This document shows positions 56,631-64,000 of a stretch of 64,000 nt of DNA, in pieces. The translations under genes and the position numbers were made by a program. Source of the DNA: Marinobacter bohaiensis (GTDB lineage: Bacteria > Pseudomonadota > Gammaproteobacteria > Pseudomonadales > Oleiphilaceae); assembly GCF_003258515.1 (NCBI RefSeq), contig NZ_QGEH01000001.1, positions 806,001-870,000 on the forward strand, in the 5' to 3' direction. The stretch's first letter is position 1. Each line of letters starts with the position of its first letter. The notes beneath the pieces are model-generated. The model was not told where the DNA came from, made no database searches, and worked only from the letters and a program-made list of their open reading frames with translations.

Positions 56631-56854
56631 ATGGCGATCTTGAGCTGTCAATTGCCGAATGGATCAAGGGCGGTGCGGCTCTGGGGTGCTTAATGCGTTG
56701 TTTTCCCGGGTATTGTCGCCAGGTGTCTGAATCGCCGAAATAATCGGAATCGATGAATGGCCCCAAATGACAGTGCCGGTTTCTGTCGTGGGTGAGAAAT
56801 GTGTACACTCGTTTTTTCGGGTCGCGGTGGCCCGGCAGTCAGGACACGGCAGGC

Positions 56855-57496
56855 ATGACCCAGAAACCACGACGCAAACCGGGCGAGACCCGCGATAAAC
56901 TGATGGAGGCGGCCCTCACGCTCGTCGGCAAGGGGCGGCATTTCGCCAGCCTCGGGATTCGCGAAGTGACGCGCCAGGCGGGGGTGGTGCCCACGTCCTT
57001 CTACCGCCACTTCCGCAACATGGACGATCTGGGACTGCAGCTGGTGGACCAGCTCGGCCTGGTGCTGCGCCGCATGATGCGCGAGGCCCGGGGCAACGTG
57101 CTGCAGGCGGACCGGCTGATCGACGAGTCGGTGGGAATTTTCATCAGCCACGTGGAGGCCAACCGCAGCTTCTTCTTTTTCATGGCCCAGGGGCTGGCGG
57201 GGGAGAGCCGCGCCGTGCAGGACGCCATCCGCAGCGAGATGCGTTTCTTCGCCAGCGAATTGGCCAACGATCTGCGTCGCATGCGGCTGGCGGAGCACCT
57301 CAGCGACGGCGACCTGGAGATGACCTGCGACCTGGTTGTGCGCACCGTGGCCTTCACCCTGACCGATCTGCTGGGCGTCTCCCCGGACGACGACTATCAG
57401 GTGGACCAGATCCGCCAGCGCACCACCCGCTTCCTGCAGCTGATCTTCACCGGCGCTGCCCACTGGCAGAGCCGCGCGCCGGGAGACGCGTCGTGA
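56855..57496 (+). CDS. TetR-family regulator, DesT/FabR-like
   Basis: A 213-residue repressor. The N-terminal helix-turn-helix reads GIREVTRQAGVVPTSFYRHFRNMDDL (about 33-60) and the C-terminal domain is the all-helical TetR ligand domain. DesT- and FabR-type proteins sense the saturated/unsaturated acyl-CoA ratio and control the divergent desaturase genes, which fits the dyad between them. The ATG at 56855 (MTQKPRRK) is preferred to 56792. It overlaps the next gene by four bases. Confidence 0.9.
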   Translation: MTQKPRRKPGETRDKLMEAALTLVGKGRHFASLGIREVTRQAGVVPTSFYRHFRNMDDLGLQLVDQLGLVLRRMMREARGNVLQADRLIDESVGIFISHVEANRSFFFFMAQGLAGESRAVQDAIRSEMRFFASELANDLRRMRLAEHLSDGDLEMTCDLVVRTVAFTLTDLLGVSPDDDYQVDQIRQRTTRFLQLIFTGAAHWQSRAPGDAS

Positions 57497-57966
57497 TCCC
57501 CTGGCGCCGGTTCCTCGGGACCCTCGTGGCCCTGGGCGGGGTGGGGCTCTGGTTCGTGTTCTTTGCGCCGCAGAGCGGCCCGGAGCTGGATCAGACGCAA
57601 CGCCTCAACGCGTTTTCCCACCTGCTGGACGGCGTCTCTCATGACTGGTCGATGACGGACCTGCAGCGTCTGCAGCATCCGGCGGTCGCCGATGCCATCG
57701 ATGATCGCCAGTTGGTCGAGACGGGGCAGTCGCTGGGGCGCTTCGTCGGCTGCGGCCGGCTGGGCCTGGGTGATTTCGCCGACGACGCCCTCGACCAGCT
57801 ACCCCTGAACCGCCTCGACGCCGCGACCGTCCACCAGGGCAACGGCCTCTGCGCCTTCGAGTATGGGGAGGCGCAGGTGTTGCTGGGGTACGTGATGACG
57901 CAGGAGCGGCCGCAGCTGGTTTTGCTGGAGATCAGCGATGTGCGGCTATTTGGAGACACCCGCTGA
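57493..57966 (+). CDS. Single-pass membrane hypothetical protein
   Basis: A 157-residue protein with one N-terminal hydrophobic segment (about 5-26, FLGTLVALGGVGLWFVFFA) and a soluble, Leu/Asp-rich periplasmic part. Conserved-looking stretches are GRFVGCGRLGLGDFADD and GNGLCAFEYGEAQVLLGYV, with two cysteines that may pair. The GTG start overlaps the TetR stop (GTGA), and the 3' end overlaps the convergent wax ester synthase gene by 21 bp. No family recognised; it is co-transcribed with the TetR gene. Confidence 0.65.
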   Translation: MIPWRRFLGTLVALGGVGLWFVFFAPQSGPELDQTQRLNAFSHLLDGVSHDWSMTDLQRLQHPAVADAIDDRQLVETGQSLGRFVGCGRLGLGDFADDALDQLPLNRLDAATVHQGNGLCAFEYGEAQVLLGYVMTQERPQLVLLEISDVRLFGDTR

Positions 57967-59418
57967 GGACTTGCGTGTTCGCTTCGTGGCGGGTTTGCGT
58001 CGTGACGCCCTTTTGCCTGGCGTGGCGGGGTTGATCGATTGTTCCAGCTCCTCCAGAGCCTCCCCCGTATAGACCGCCAGTTTCTGCATGCTCGGCAGGG
58101 TATCCCGGCACCCGGTGAACCCGAAGTTCAGTGATCCCGCGTAGCTCAGGCAGGTGATGTTCAGCGCGCCGCCGTGGGCGATCAGGGATACCGGGTACAT
58201 GGCTTCCAGCTTGGCGCCTTCGTAGTACAGCGGCTGCTCCGGCCCCGGCACGTTGGAGATGGTGATGTTGAACGCCGGGCGCATGCGGCCGCCCAGGCCG
58301 GTCATCAGTTGCAGGATATAGGGCGACATCAGCAGCATGGTGTACTGGTTCAGCACCGCGCGCGGCAGGCTCTGCAGGTGGGCCTTGGCGCTCGCGGTGG
58401 AGGCTTTGATGGCGGCGAGTCGGTCGCCGGGGTCGGCCTCGTTCGTGCCCAGGCTGGCGATCATGAAACTGATGGCGGTGCCGGTGCCTTCGTCGTCGGC
58501 GGGGCGGATGTTCACCGGGATGCCGGCGGTCAGTGGCTGATCCGGCAGGACGGCCTGCTCCAGCAGGAAGCGTCGCATGGCCGTGCCACACAGGTAGAGC
58601 ACGATGTCGTTCAGGGAGGCGTCGGCCTGCTTGGCGAGGGTCTTCAGGCGCTCCAGGTCATACTGCTGGGTGGCAAAGCGGCGCTGGCCGGTGACGCGGC
58701 CATTGAGCAGGGAGCTGGGGCCCACGAACGGCGGCGTGAGGCGGTCGTCGGAATGCCGGGCGGCGTGCACCAGGCGACCCAGGGCGCCGATCAGTTTCGG
58801 CGTACTGTCCACCTGGATTTTCAGGGCTTCCAGCGCTTCGTTGAAGGCCCAGTTCAGCGTCGCGGTGCGGTCGCTGGTCTGGCGTCGGCCGCGCTCGGGG
58901 CGTACCGCCCAGGGCACCCGCATGTTGGTGTCATCAGGACTCTTCGACAGCACCCGTTGCATCAGGCGCACGCCACTGATGCCGTCGATCATGGAGTGGT
59001 GCATCTTGGTGTAGAGGCCGAACCGGTTGTTCTCCAGCCCCTCGATGATGTGGCACTCCCAAAGCGGCCGCGAGAAATCCAGCGGGTGGGAATGCAGTCG
59101 CGACACCAGCACCCCCAGCTCCCTTTCGCCGCCCGGTTTGGGCAGGGCGGAATGGCGCACGTGGTAATCCAGATCGATGTGGCGGTCGGTGATCCAGTAG
59201 GGCGCCACCAGCCGGCCCAAGGCGCCGGTGTAGGCGAGCTTCTGGCTCCACGGCGGCGCCACCTCACAGTCGCTTTTCATGCGCGCCACGGTGTCCCGCA
59301 GGAAGGTTTCGGGGGCGTTTTCCGGTAACGAGAAGATCTGCAGGGTGCCCACGTGCATGGGGGTGTCGTCGGATTCCACCGCCAGCCAGGCGGCGTCGAG
59401 GGTATTCACGCGCTTCAT
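57946..59418 (-). CDS. Wax ester synthase/diacylglycerol acyltransferase (WS/DGAT)
   Basis: A 490-residue bifunctional enzyme joining acyl-CoA to a fatty alcohol or diacylglycerol, producing storage wax or triacylglycerol. The active-site HHxxxDG is HHSMIDG at 140-146; the PLW motif (SRPLWECHII) at about 117-126 and the ND motif (DASLNDIVL) near 275 are present. The C-terminal 30 residues are very basic. Such enzymes are hallmarks of Marinobacter, Alcanivorax and Acinetobacter. It lies next to the desaturase locus, so lipid storage and unsaturation are neighbours here. Confidence 0.95.
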   Translation of the reverse strand: MKRVNTLDAAWLAVESDDTPMHVGTLQIFSLPENAPETFLRDTVARMKSDCEVAPPWSQKLAYTGALGRLVAPYWITDRHIDLDYHVRHSALPKPGGERELGVLVSRLHSHPLDFSRPLWECHIIEGLENNRFGLYTKMHHSMIDGISGVRLMQRVLSKSPDDTNMRVPWAVRPERGRRQTSDRTATLNWAFNEALEALKIQVDSTPKLIGALGRLVHAARHSDDRLTPPFVGPSSLLNGRVTGQRRFATQQYDLERLKTLAKQADASLNDIVLYLCGTAMRRFLLEQAVLPDQPLTAGIPVNIRPADDEGTGTAISFMIASLGTNEADPGDRLAAIKASTASAKAHLQSLPRAVLNQYTMLLMSPYILQLMTGLGGRMRPAFNITISNVPGPEQPLYYEGAKLEAMYPVSLIAHGGALNITCLSYAGSLNFGFTGCRDTLPSMQKLAVYTGEALEELEQSINPATPGKRASRRKPATKRTRKSSAGVSK

Positions 59419-59830
59419 GTTGATCCTTGTTCGTCTGGGGTGCCGCGTGCGGCTGTTTTTGTTGGTATGGCGGGAGTATAGCGGGCGTGGCCGGCCGGTG
59501 CAGCGAGTGGGATCAAATTTGGTTTCGGTAGGCCGGGGAAGGTGAAAAGGGCAAAAAAAAGCCCGGTGACTGCGGGCCGACGGTCAGGGTGGGGACGGTC
59601 GGTGCAGCTCCGGGCAGCAGGTTGGAGACGCAACTGGGCGAGCCGTGCGGGGCTCGCCCCCGGGCGTCGCATCGGCGCCCGGCGACATCGGAGGACGGGG
59701 GTCCCGATGTCGAATTAAGTTCACCCTAACGCGCTCAATCCATGTCCGCACGTTAAAATCCGTTAAGTGACAGCATCTTAAGATTCATGTCACCTCCGGG
59801 TACGGATATGGCCGGTGAGCCCTGGGCGGT
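59419..59830. other. Gap between WS/DGAT and HD gene
   Basis: About 410 bp with no protein gene. The middle (59553-59717) is the structured RNA candidate. The rest is the wax ester synthase leader on the left and an A/T-rich stretch at 59715-59800 that may hold promoters on the right. Confidence 0.5.
59553..59717 (-). ncRNA. Candidate structured small RNA with three abutting hairpins
   Basis: On the minus strand three strong hairpins follow each other without spacers: 59683-59712 (9-bp stem CGACATCGG/CCGATGTCG), 59660-59682 (7-bp stem CCGGGCG/CGCCCGG) and 59636-59659 (9-bp stem GGGCGAGCC/GGCTCGCCC). A 60-nt single-stranded-looking stretch follows, then an intrinsic terminator: GCCCG/CGGGC (59561-59577) with eight T residues (59553-59560). 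No protein frame fits. A start near 59720 is guessed from A/T-rich sequence (TTGAGC ... TAATTC). I do not recognise a known family; it could also be the 3' UTR of the HD gene. Confidence 0.45.
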
Positions 59831-60421
59831 CTACTCCTCCATGGCCGCTTTGTAGAGGGACTTGCGCGGCTTGGCGAATACCCGGCGCACCATCGGCGCG
59901 AAATAGCTCAACGGTAAGGTTTCCGCTTCCGGATCGAAGGCCGGTGAGTCGTACTTGCTGACGAACTCGAGCGTGCGCTTGTAATGCGGGTGATCGAGGA
60001 AGTTGTCGCGCAGGTTGCGGTCCATCCCCAGGTGATGGAAGAAGTAGTAGCCCTGGAAAATCGCATGGTGCTTGACCATCCAGTGGTTTGCTTCGCTGAC
60101 AAAGGGTTCCAGCAGCACCGCAGCCACATCAGCGTGGTTGTATGTGCCCAGCGTGTCGCCGATGTCGTGCAGCAGGGCGCAGACCACGTATTCCTCGTCC
60201 TTGCCGTCGTGGTGGGCGAGGGTAGCGGTCTGCAGACAGTGGGTCATGCGATCCACCTGGAAGCCGCCGAAGTCGCCTTCCAGCAGTGTCAGGTGATTCA
60301 TGATCCGGTCCGGCAGGGATTGTGCGAAATCGCCGAAGGACGCGGCGATGGTGTGCCAGTCCTCGGCGGTGCCGTCCTTCATGTGGGTGAACTGCGCGCG
60401 GGCGTCGGTTGTTGTGCTCAT
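59831..60421 (-). CDS. HD-domain protein, possible di-iron oxygenase
   Basis: A 196-residue HD-superfamily protein. The metal ligands are readable: His61 (MTHCLQTATLA), His85 and Asp86 (ALLHDIGDTLG), then His96, His118/119 (WMVKHHAIFQ) and Asp158 (SKYDSPAFDP). More histidines than a simple HD phosphohydrolase needs makes a PhnZ- or MIOX-like mixed-valent di-iron oxygenase possible. The gene follows the class II aldolase by 14 bp on the same strand, so the two form an operon opposite a Crp-family regulator. Substrate unknown. Confidence 0.75.
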   Translation of the reverse strand: MSTTTDARAQFTHMKDGTAEDWHTIAASFGDFAQSLPDRIMNHLTLLEGDFGGFQVDRMTHCLQTATLAHHDGKDEEYVVCALLHDIGDTLGTYNHADVAAVLLEPFVSEANHWMVKHHAIFQGYYFFHHLGMDRNLRDNFLDHPHYKRTLEFVSKYDSPAFDPEAETLPLSYFAPMVRRVFAKPRKSLYKAAMEE

Positions 60422-60435
60422 GGGGCTCTCCTGGC

Positions 60436-61206
60436 TCAGTCGCGGTAGCTGGGATCGATGCGGTCGAGCTTGCGCAGTAGCCCGGGCCAGGCCAGCTGTC
60501 CGCCCATGCCCCTGGTCACTTGCGCGGCCTGCTGTTTGATGGTGTCGACGATGCCGCCGGGGATGGGCGTCAGCTCGCGGTTGCCGGCCAGGGCGCCGAT
60601 CTGGATCTCGCAGGCCCGCTGCAGGATAAACATGCCCAGGAACGCGTCGGCGATGGAGCTGCCCACGGTGAGCAGACCGTGGTTGCGCAGGATCATGAAG
60701 CTGGCTGCGCCCAGGTCCGCCTGCAGCCGCGCCTTCTCATCCTCGCGCAGGGCCACGCCTTCATAGTCGTGATAGGCCAGGCTGGCGAGGGGGAACAGGC
60801 TCTGCTGGGACAGCGGCAGCAGGCCGTCCGTCTGTGCGGAGACGGCCACGCCGGCGGAGGTGTGGGTGTGCATGACGCAGGCGGCGTCCTCGCGTACGGC
60901 GTGGATGGCGCTGTGGATGGTGAAACCGGCAGGGTTGATGTCGTGATCGTCGGGATCGAGCTTGTTGGCCTCCTGGTCCACCCGGACCAGGCTGGAGGCG
61001 GTGATTTCCTCGAACATCAGGCCGTAGGGGTTAATCAGGAAGTGGTGCTCGTCTCCGGGAATGCGGGCGGAAATGTGGGTGAAAATCAGGTCGTCCCAGC
61101 CGTACAGGGCAACCAGCCGGTAGGCGGCGGCCAGGTCGACGCGCAGCTGCCATTCCTCGGCGCTGACCTTGTCCTGCTTGGATTGGAATGCCAGTGATGC
61201 GGACAT
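60436..61206 (-). CDS. Class II aldolase/adducin family protein
   Basis: A 256-residue zinc-dependent protein of the class II aldolase/adducin fold. The conserved zinc site is visible as VMHTHTSAG and ILRNHGLLTVG, with FTHISARIPGDEHHFLINPYGLMFEEI at the N-terminal phosphate-binding region. The proton-donor region reads GFTIHSAIHAVRED, closer to adducin-like members than to fuculose aldolase, so the reaction is uncertain. It heads an operon with the HD gene and is divergent from a Crp-family regulator. Confidence 0.85.
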   Translation of the reverse strand: MSASLAFQSKQDKVSAEEWQLRVDLAAAYRLVALYGWDDLIFTHISARIPGDEHHFLINPYGLMFEEITASSLVRVDQEANKLDPDDHDINPAGFTIHSAIHAVREDAACVMHTHTSAGVAVSAQTDGLLPLSQQSLFPLASLAYHDYEGVALREDEKARLQADLGAASFMILRNHGLLTVGSSIADAFLGMFILQRACEIQIGALAGNRELTPIPGGIVDTIKQQAAQVTRGMGGQLAWPGLLRKLDRIDPSYRD

Positions 61207-61285
61207 AATGGACCTCTCTCGTTGTTGGACTTGTTCTGAGTCTGTCCTGCGAGTGTAGGTCGTTGCCGGCGGCCAATTCTGTCAA

Positions 61286-61361
61286 TCGGTTTACATTCGG
61301 CGGCACCGGGTTGCGGTGTTTTCAGTCCATCTCAGGCGTGAGCTTGGTTTACACTGGGCGG
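61286..61361. promoter_or_regulatory. Direct repeats between aldolase operon and Crp-like gene
   Basis: Two 18-bp direct repeats, TCGGTTTACATTCGGCGG (61286-61303) and TTGGTTTACACTGGGCGG (61344-61361), match at 15 of 18 positions and start 58 bp apart. The second ends immediately before the regulator's ATG. They could be binding sites or duplicated promoter sequence. They are not palindromic, unlike a classical CRP site. Confidence 0.4.
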
Positions 61362-62054
61362 ATGACCGATATCCGCCACGCCATCCGCCAGTGCCCGATT
61401 TTCTCCGGCTTCCCCGACCACGCCATCGAGGAGGCGGCCCGTCATGCCCGGGTCCGTTCGTTCCGAACGGACGAGCAGATCTACGAAAAAGGCTCCCTGC
61501 AGTCGGGCCTCTGCGTGATCGCCGAAGGCAGCGTGCGCATCTGTTCGGTCAACGCCGAGGGCCGTGAAGCGGTGTTGATGATCTTCGATCACGGCAGCTG
61601 GTTCGGCGACACCGTGTTTTCCCCCAACACGCCCCGGGTTTACGGTGCGCGCGCCCACGAGTCGGCGGTGATTGTGGATCTGGACGGCGAGCGTTTTCAC
61701 GATCTGATGCGGCGTTACCCGCAAAGCTACCCAGTGGTGCTCGACCTGCTCAGCCAGCGTCTGTGGGCCACCATGTCGCTGATCGAGGACGACGCCCTGC
61801 GCGGAATGCCCGCCCGCGTCGGTCGGCGGTTGCTGTTCCTGGCGCAGATGCACGATGGCAACCGCATCCGCTCCGATGCGGTCAGTTTCCGCCTGACCCG
61901 GGAACACCTGGCCAGCATGATGGGCATGACCCGCCAGGGGGTGCACAAGGTGCTCAAGGACTTTGCCGGCGAGGGACTGATCGAGTTCCGCTATGGGCGG
62001 GTCACCGTGACCAACCCCCTGGCTCTGGAGCGTTATCTGACCGGCCTGGGATGA
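61362..62054 (+). CDS. Crp/Fnr-family transcriptional regulator
   Basis: A 230-residue regulator with an N-terminal cyclic-nucleotide-binding-like domain (about 15-130) and a C-terminal winged helix (about 150-225; LTREHLASMMGMTRQGVHKVLKDF). It lacks the four cysteines of FNR, so an oxygen-sensing cluster is not expected. The ATG at 61362 (MTDIRHAIRQ) is preferred to 61263. It is divergent from the aldolase-HD operon and is the likely controller of it. Confidence 0.87.
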   Translation: MTDIRHAIRQCPIFSGFPDHAIEEAARHARVRSFRTDEQIYEKGSLQSGLCVIAEGSVRICSVNAEGREAVLMIFDHGSWFGDTVFSPNTPRVYGARAHESAVIVDLDGERFHDLMRRYPQSYPVVLDLLSQRLWATMSLIEDDALRGMPARVGRRLLFLAQMHDGNRIRSDAVSFRLTREHLASMMGMTRQGVHKVLKDFAGEGLIEFRYGRVTVTNPLALERYLTGLG

Positions 62055-62261
62055 GGGTTCCGGGCTGTAACCAAGCGAAACAGCCTGCCGCTTTCATTCG
62101 CAATGCAAAACAGTGAAGATTTGACACTGACAAAAACGACCAGATGGATTGGCCATTTCGCTCATGGTGGAGCTCGTTCGGCCGGCCGTTTTCTGTCGAC
62201 CCCAAAAGGTCGTCAACGACCGCTAATAACATCATCCTTCGCGGATAGAGGACTCTTCGCA

Positions 62262-63050
62262 ATGCACCAACCATCCGGTTCCGGCACGTCCGGATCCATC
62301 TCCGGCCGCCTGCTGCTGGCGCTGTCGGGGCTGCTGTTGACCCTGTTCATCGCTTCCGCCGCCCACGCGGAAGGCCCCTTCCGGATCTTTACCGAGAACT
62401 ACCCGCCCTATAACGCCTCCACCACCGGCCAGAGCTTCGCCCACAACGAAGATGACATCACCGGTATCTGCACCGATATGGTCAAGGCCATGATGGCCAA
62501 CACCGATATCGACTATGAAATGAAGATGCGCGACTGGAGCTTCGCCTATAAGTGGGTCCAGGAGCACGCCAACCACGGTCTGTTCTGCACCGCCCGCACC
62601 GACGAGCGTGAGGACGACTTCCAGTGGGTGGGCCCGCTCGCCTCGATTCGCTGGACGCTGTTCGCCGCACCGGATTCCGACATCGAGCTGGATTCGCTGG
62701 ACGACGCCCGACAGTACCGAATTGCTGGCTACAAGGGCGACGTCATGTCCGATTACCTGATCGAGCAGGGCATGGATGTGCTGACCTCGCGCAACAGCAA
62801 CCAGAATCCCCAGCGTCTGGCGCTGGGGCAGGTCGACCTGTGGGTCACCGACGGGTTGGTGGGGCCGTTGATCGCCGAGGAACAGGCAGACATTACCGGA
62901 CTGCGGCCGGTTCTGGTGTTCCGTGAGACCCCCATGTACCTGGCGGTCAGCAACCAGACCGACCCGGCCGTAGTGGCTGAACTGCAGGCGGCGCTCGACA
63001 AAGCCCGCGATGATGGCACCATCGATGCCATCGAGAAGCGCTACCGGTAA
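62262..63050 (+). CDS. Periplasmic SBP_bac_3-family binding protein
   Basis: A 262-residue exported solute-binding-like protein. The signal peptide (about 10-38, LLLALSGLLLTLFIASAAHA) is followed by FRIFTENYPPYNAS, DITGICTDMVKAMM, DLWVTDGLVGPLI and MYLAVSNQTDP, the typical order of extracellular solute-binding family 3. No permease or ATPase is adjacent, so it may be an orphan receptor. The ATG at 62262 follows GAGGA; the longer frame from 62103 has an atypical N-terminus. Confidence 0.85.
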   Translation: MHQPSGSGTSGSISGRLLLALSGLLLTLFIASAAHAEGPFRIFTENYPPYNASTTGQSFAHNEDDITGICTDMVKAMMANTDIDYEMKMRDWSFAYKWVQEHANHGLFCTARTDEREDDFQWVGPLASIRWTLFAAPDSDIELDSLDDARQYRIAGYKGDVMSDYLIEQGMDVLTSRNSNQNPQRLALGQVDLWVTDGLVGPLIAEEQADITGLRPVLVFRETPMYLAVSNQTDPAVVAELQAALDKARDDGTIDAIEKRYR

Positions 63051-63105
63051 TGCTCCTGGCGGGCGCTTCAGGCGTCCGCCGAGATGGGGGGCAGTCGAGA
63101 CGGGG

Positions 63106-63816
63106 TCAATCGAGATAGTACTCAACCGTCGATACGACGCGGACGACCTTTGCCGGCTGCTGCTCCTCGGTAATGCCGGGCGCCTGGTCCCGGGGCAGGA
63201 TCTGGAACACGCCCTGATTGGCGCGACGCAGGTCGCCCAGTTCGGTCCCGGCGTCCCGGGCGAACTGCTGGGCGGCTTCCCGCGCCGAGGCGGTGGCTTC
63301 GGCGATCATCGCCGGTTTGATGGTGTTGAGATCGTTGAACAGGTAGGTGGGGCCGGCGGGCCCGTAATCGCTGGAGAGCACCACGCCCGAATCCACCAGG
63401 TCGCTCACCGCCTGGCCGGCCTGGCGCACCTTGTCGATGTCGGTTGTGCGCACCATCAACGTCTGGTTGATGATGAAGCGTTTGCCGCTGCTGTTGTTCT
63501 GGTAGGGGTTGGCCTGGGTGTCGGTGACGTCCAGCCGCTGCAGTTCCACGGCTTCGGCATCGATGGCCTGGAGCTTGAGGAAGGCGACGATGGTCTCGCG
63601 GCTCTGGCGGGCCTGTTGCTGGGCATCGGCAAGGGTGTCGCCGGTGGCGATGAAGCGGATCGGCCAGAGCGCCAGGTCGGCTTCGACTTCCTTCTCAGCC
63701 ACGCCCTTGACCGTGACAAAACGGTCGCCGGTGTGCATTTCCCGCAGGCCGTCGGCCCCGATGGCCGCGGCAATGATCAGCGCCACGCCGATCACGATAC
63801 TGGATGTCAGCTTCAA
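63106..63816 (-). CDS. SIMPL domain-containing protein
   Basis: A 236-residue protein with an N-terminal membrane anchor or signal (about 5-24) and a SIMPL (YggE-like, DUF541) domain. The family's VTVKGVAEKEVEADLALWPI start and the NQTLMVRTTDIDKVRQ strand are visible, as is the C-terminal VVSTVEYYL. These proteins form periplasmic oligomers; the role is loosely linked to oxidative stress. Convergent with the binding-protein gene. Confidence 0.85.
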   Translation of the reverse strand: MKLTSSIVIGVALIIAAAIGADGLREMHTGDRFVTVKGVAEKEVEADLALWPIRFIATGDTLADAQQQARQSRETIVAFLKLQAIDAEAVELQRLDVTDTQANPYQNNSSGKRFIINQTLMVRTTDIDKVRQAGQAVSDLVDSGVVLSSDYGPAGPTYLFNDLNTIKPAMIAEATASAREAAQQFARDAGTELGDLRRANQGVFQILPRDQAPGITEEQQPAKVVRVVSTVEYYLD

Positions 63817-64000
63817 CTGGATGGCTCCCTGTAGCGTAGCCGGTTAGCCCGGCTGTCAGGCTAACCAACTGAGTGGCAGCCGTTTTTTCGACTCCTTGCG
63901 GCGACGCCGGGGTGGAGTCGCAAGGCCTAGACTGCTATAACCGTCTGGAGCATGCAATTGAATCCGGTCATGCGTGTGCGGTCCCTCCAGGGTACCGTTA
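63817..64000. other. Right edge, no gene
   Basis: No gene. CCTTGCG (63894-63900) and CGCAAGG (63919-63925) form a hairpin. A TATAAC at 63936-63941 could be a -10 of a gene that begins beyond the window. Confidence 0.4.

Noticed and set aside
61362-62054. FNR oxygen sensor
   Set aside because: The N-terminal cysteine cluster is missing, so it is called Crp/Fnr-family only.

Overview
This window comes from a high-GC gammaproteobacterium. The gene set points to a marine, oil- or wax-metabolising relative of Marinobacter: a wax ester synthase/DGAT, a fatty-acid desaturase with its ferredoxin reductase and TetR regulator, FlgP/FlgT, a hisBHAF block beside asmA-mutY-yggX, and a gpmI-envC-ctpA-yibQ block facing yibN-secB. 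The genus is an inference from gene content; no rRNA gene is present. Most of the window is ordinary chromosomal core. No phage, integrase, insertion sequence or CRISPR array was seen.

Layout. 0.2-4.3 kb (minus): a basic-amino-acid ABC importer (ATPase, binding protein, two permeases) followed by astE, so uptake and arginine-succinyltransferase catabolism are linked. 5.1-7.3 kb: small conserved proteins. 7.6-10.2 kb: an accessory stretch carrying an alternating array of two families of very small paralogous proteins (A1-B1-A2-B2-A3), with terminators and a possible small RNA between them. 10.3-13.6 kb: a secreted nuclease, small membrane proteins, a LysE-type exporter convergent with an AraC regulator. 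13.6-17.4 kb (minus): asmA-mutY-yggX and tRNA-Phe with its own strong promoter. 17.7-21.2 kb (plus): a SRPBCC protein and hisBHAF behind an operator-like dyad.

21.3-26.4 kb (minus): gpmI-envC-ctpA-yibQ (glycolysis and cell-wall hydrolase control), divergent from yibN-secB. 27.9-35.5 kb: trmL, pntAB transhydrogenase, a thiolase, cca and an outer-membrane TraF_2 protein. 35.8-37.6 kb: FlgP and FlgT-like flagellar proteins. 37.8-44.1 kb (minus): a complete sufBCDS-A-T-E iron-sulfur operon behind a promoter overlapped by a near-consensus type-1 IscR site.

44.7-54.2 kb: an AEC carrier, two distinct photolyase/cryptochrome-family genes (one coupled to a DUF2256 zinc-ribbon protein), a tandem-HAD protein with an altered catalytic motif, a binding-protein/PDC fusion, and hemN behind an FNR-like promoter. 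54.3-59.4 kb: desaturase, reductase and TetR regulator around a 37-bp dyad, then the wax ester synthase. 59.5-63.8 kb: a candidate structured small RNA, an HD-domain protein with a class II aldolase divergent from a Crp-family regulator, a periplasmic binding protein and a SIMPL protein.

Two 96-bp inverted-repeat elements of one family (REPIN-like) lie at 60-155 and 37646-37741 in opposite orientation. The observations most worth following are the small-protein array, the triple-hairpin RNA candidate, the tandem HAD protein and the REPIN-like family.
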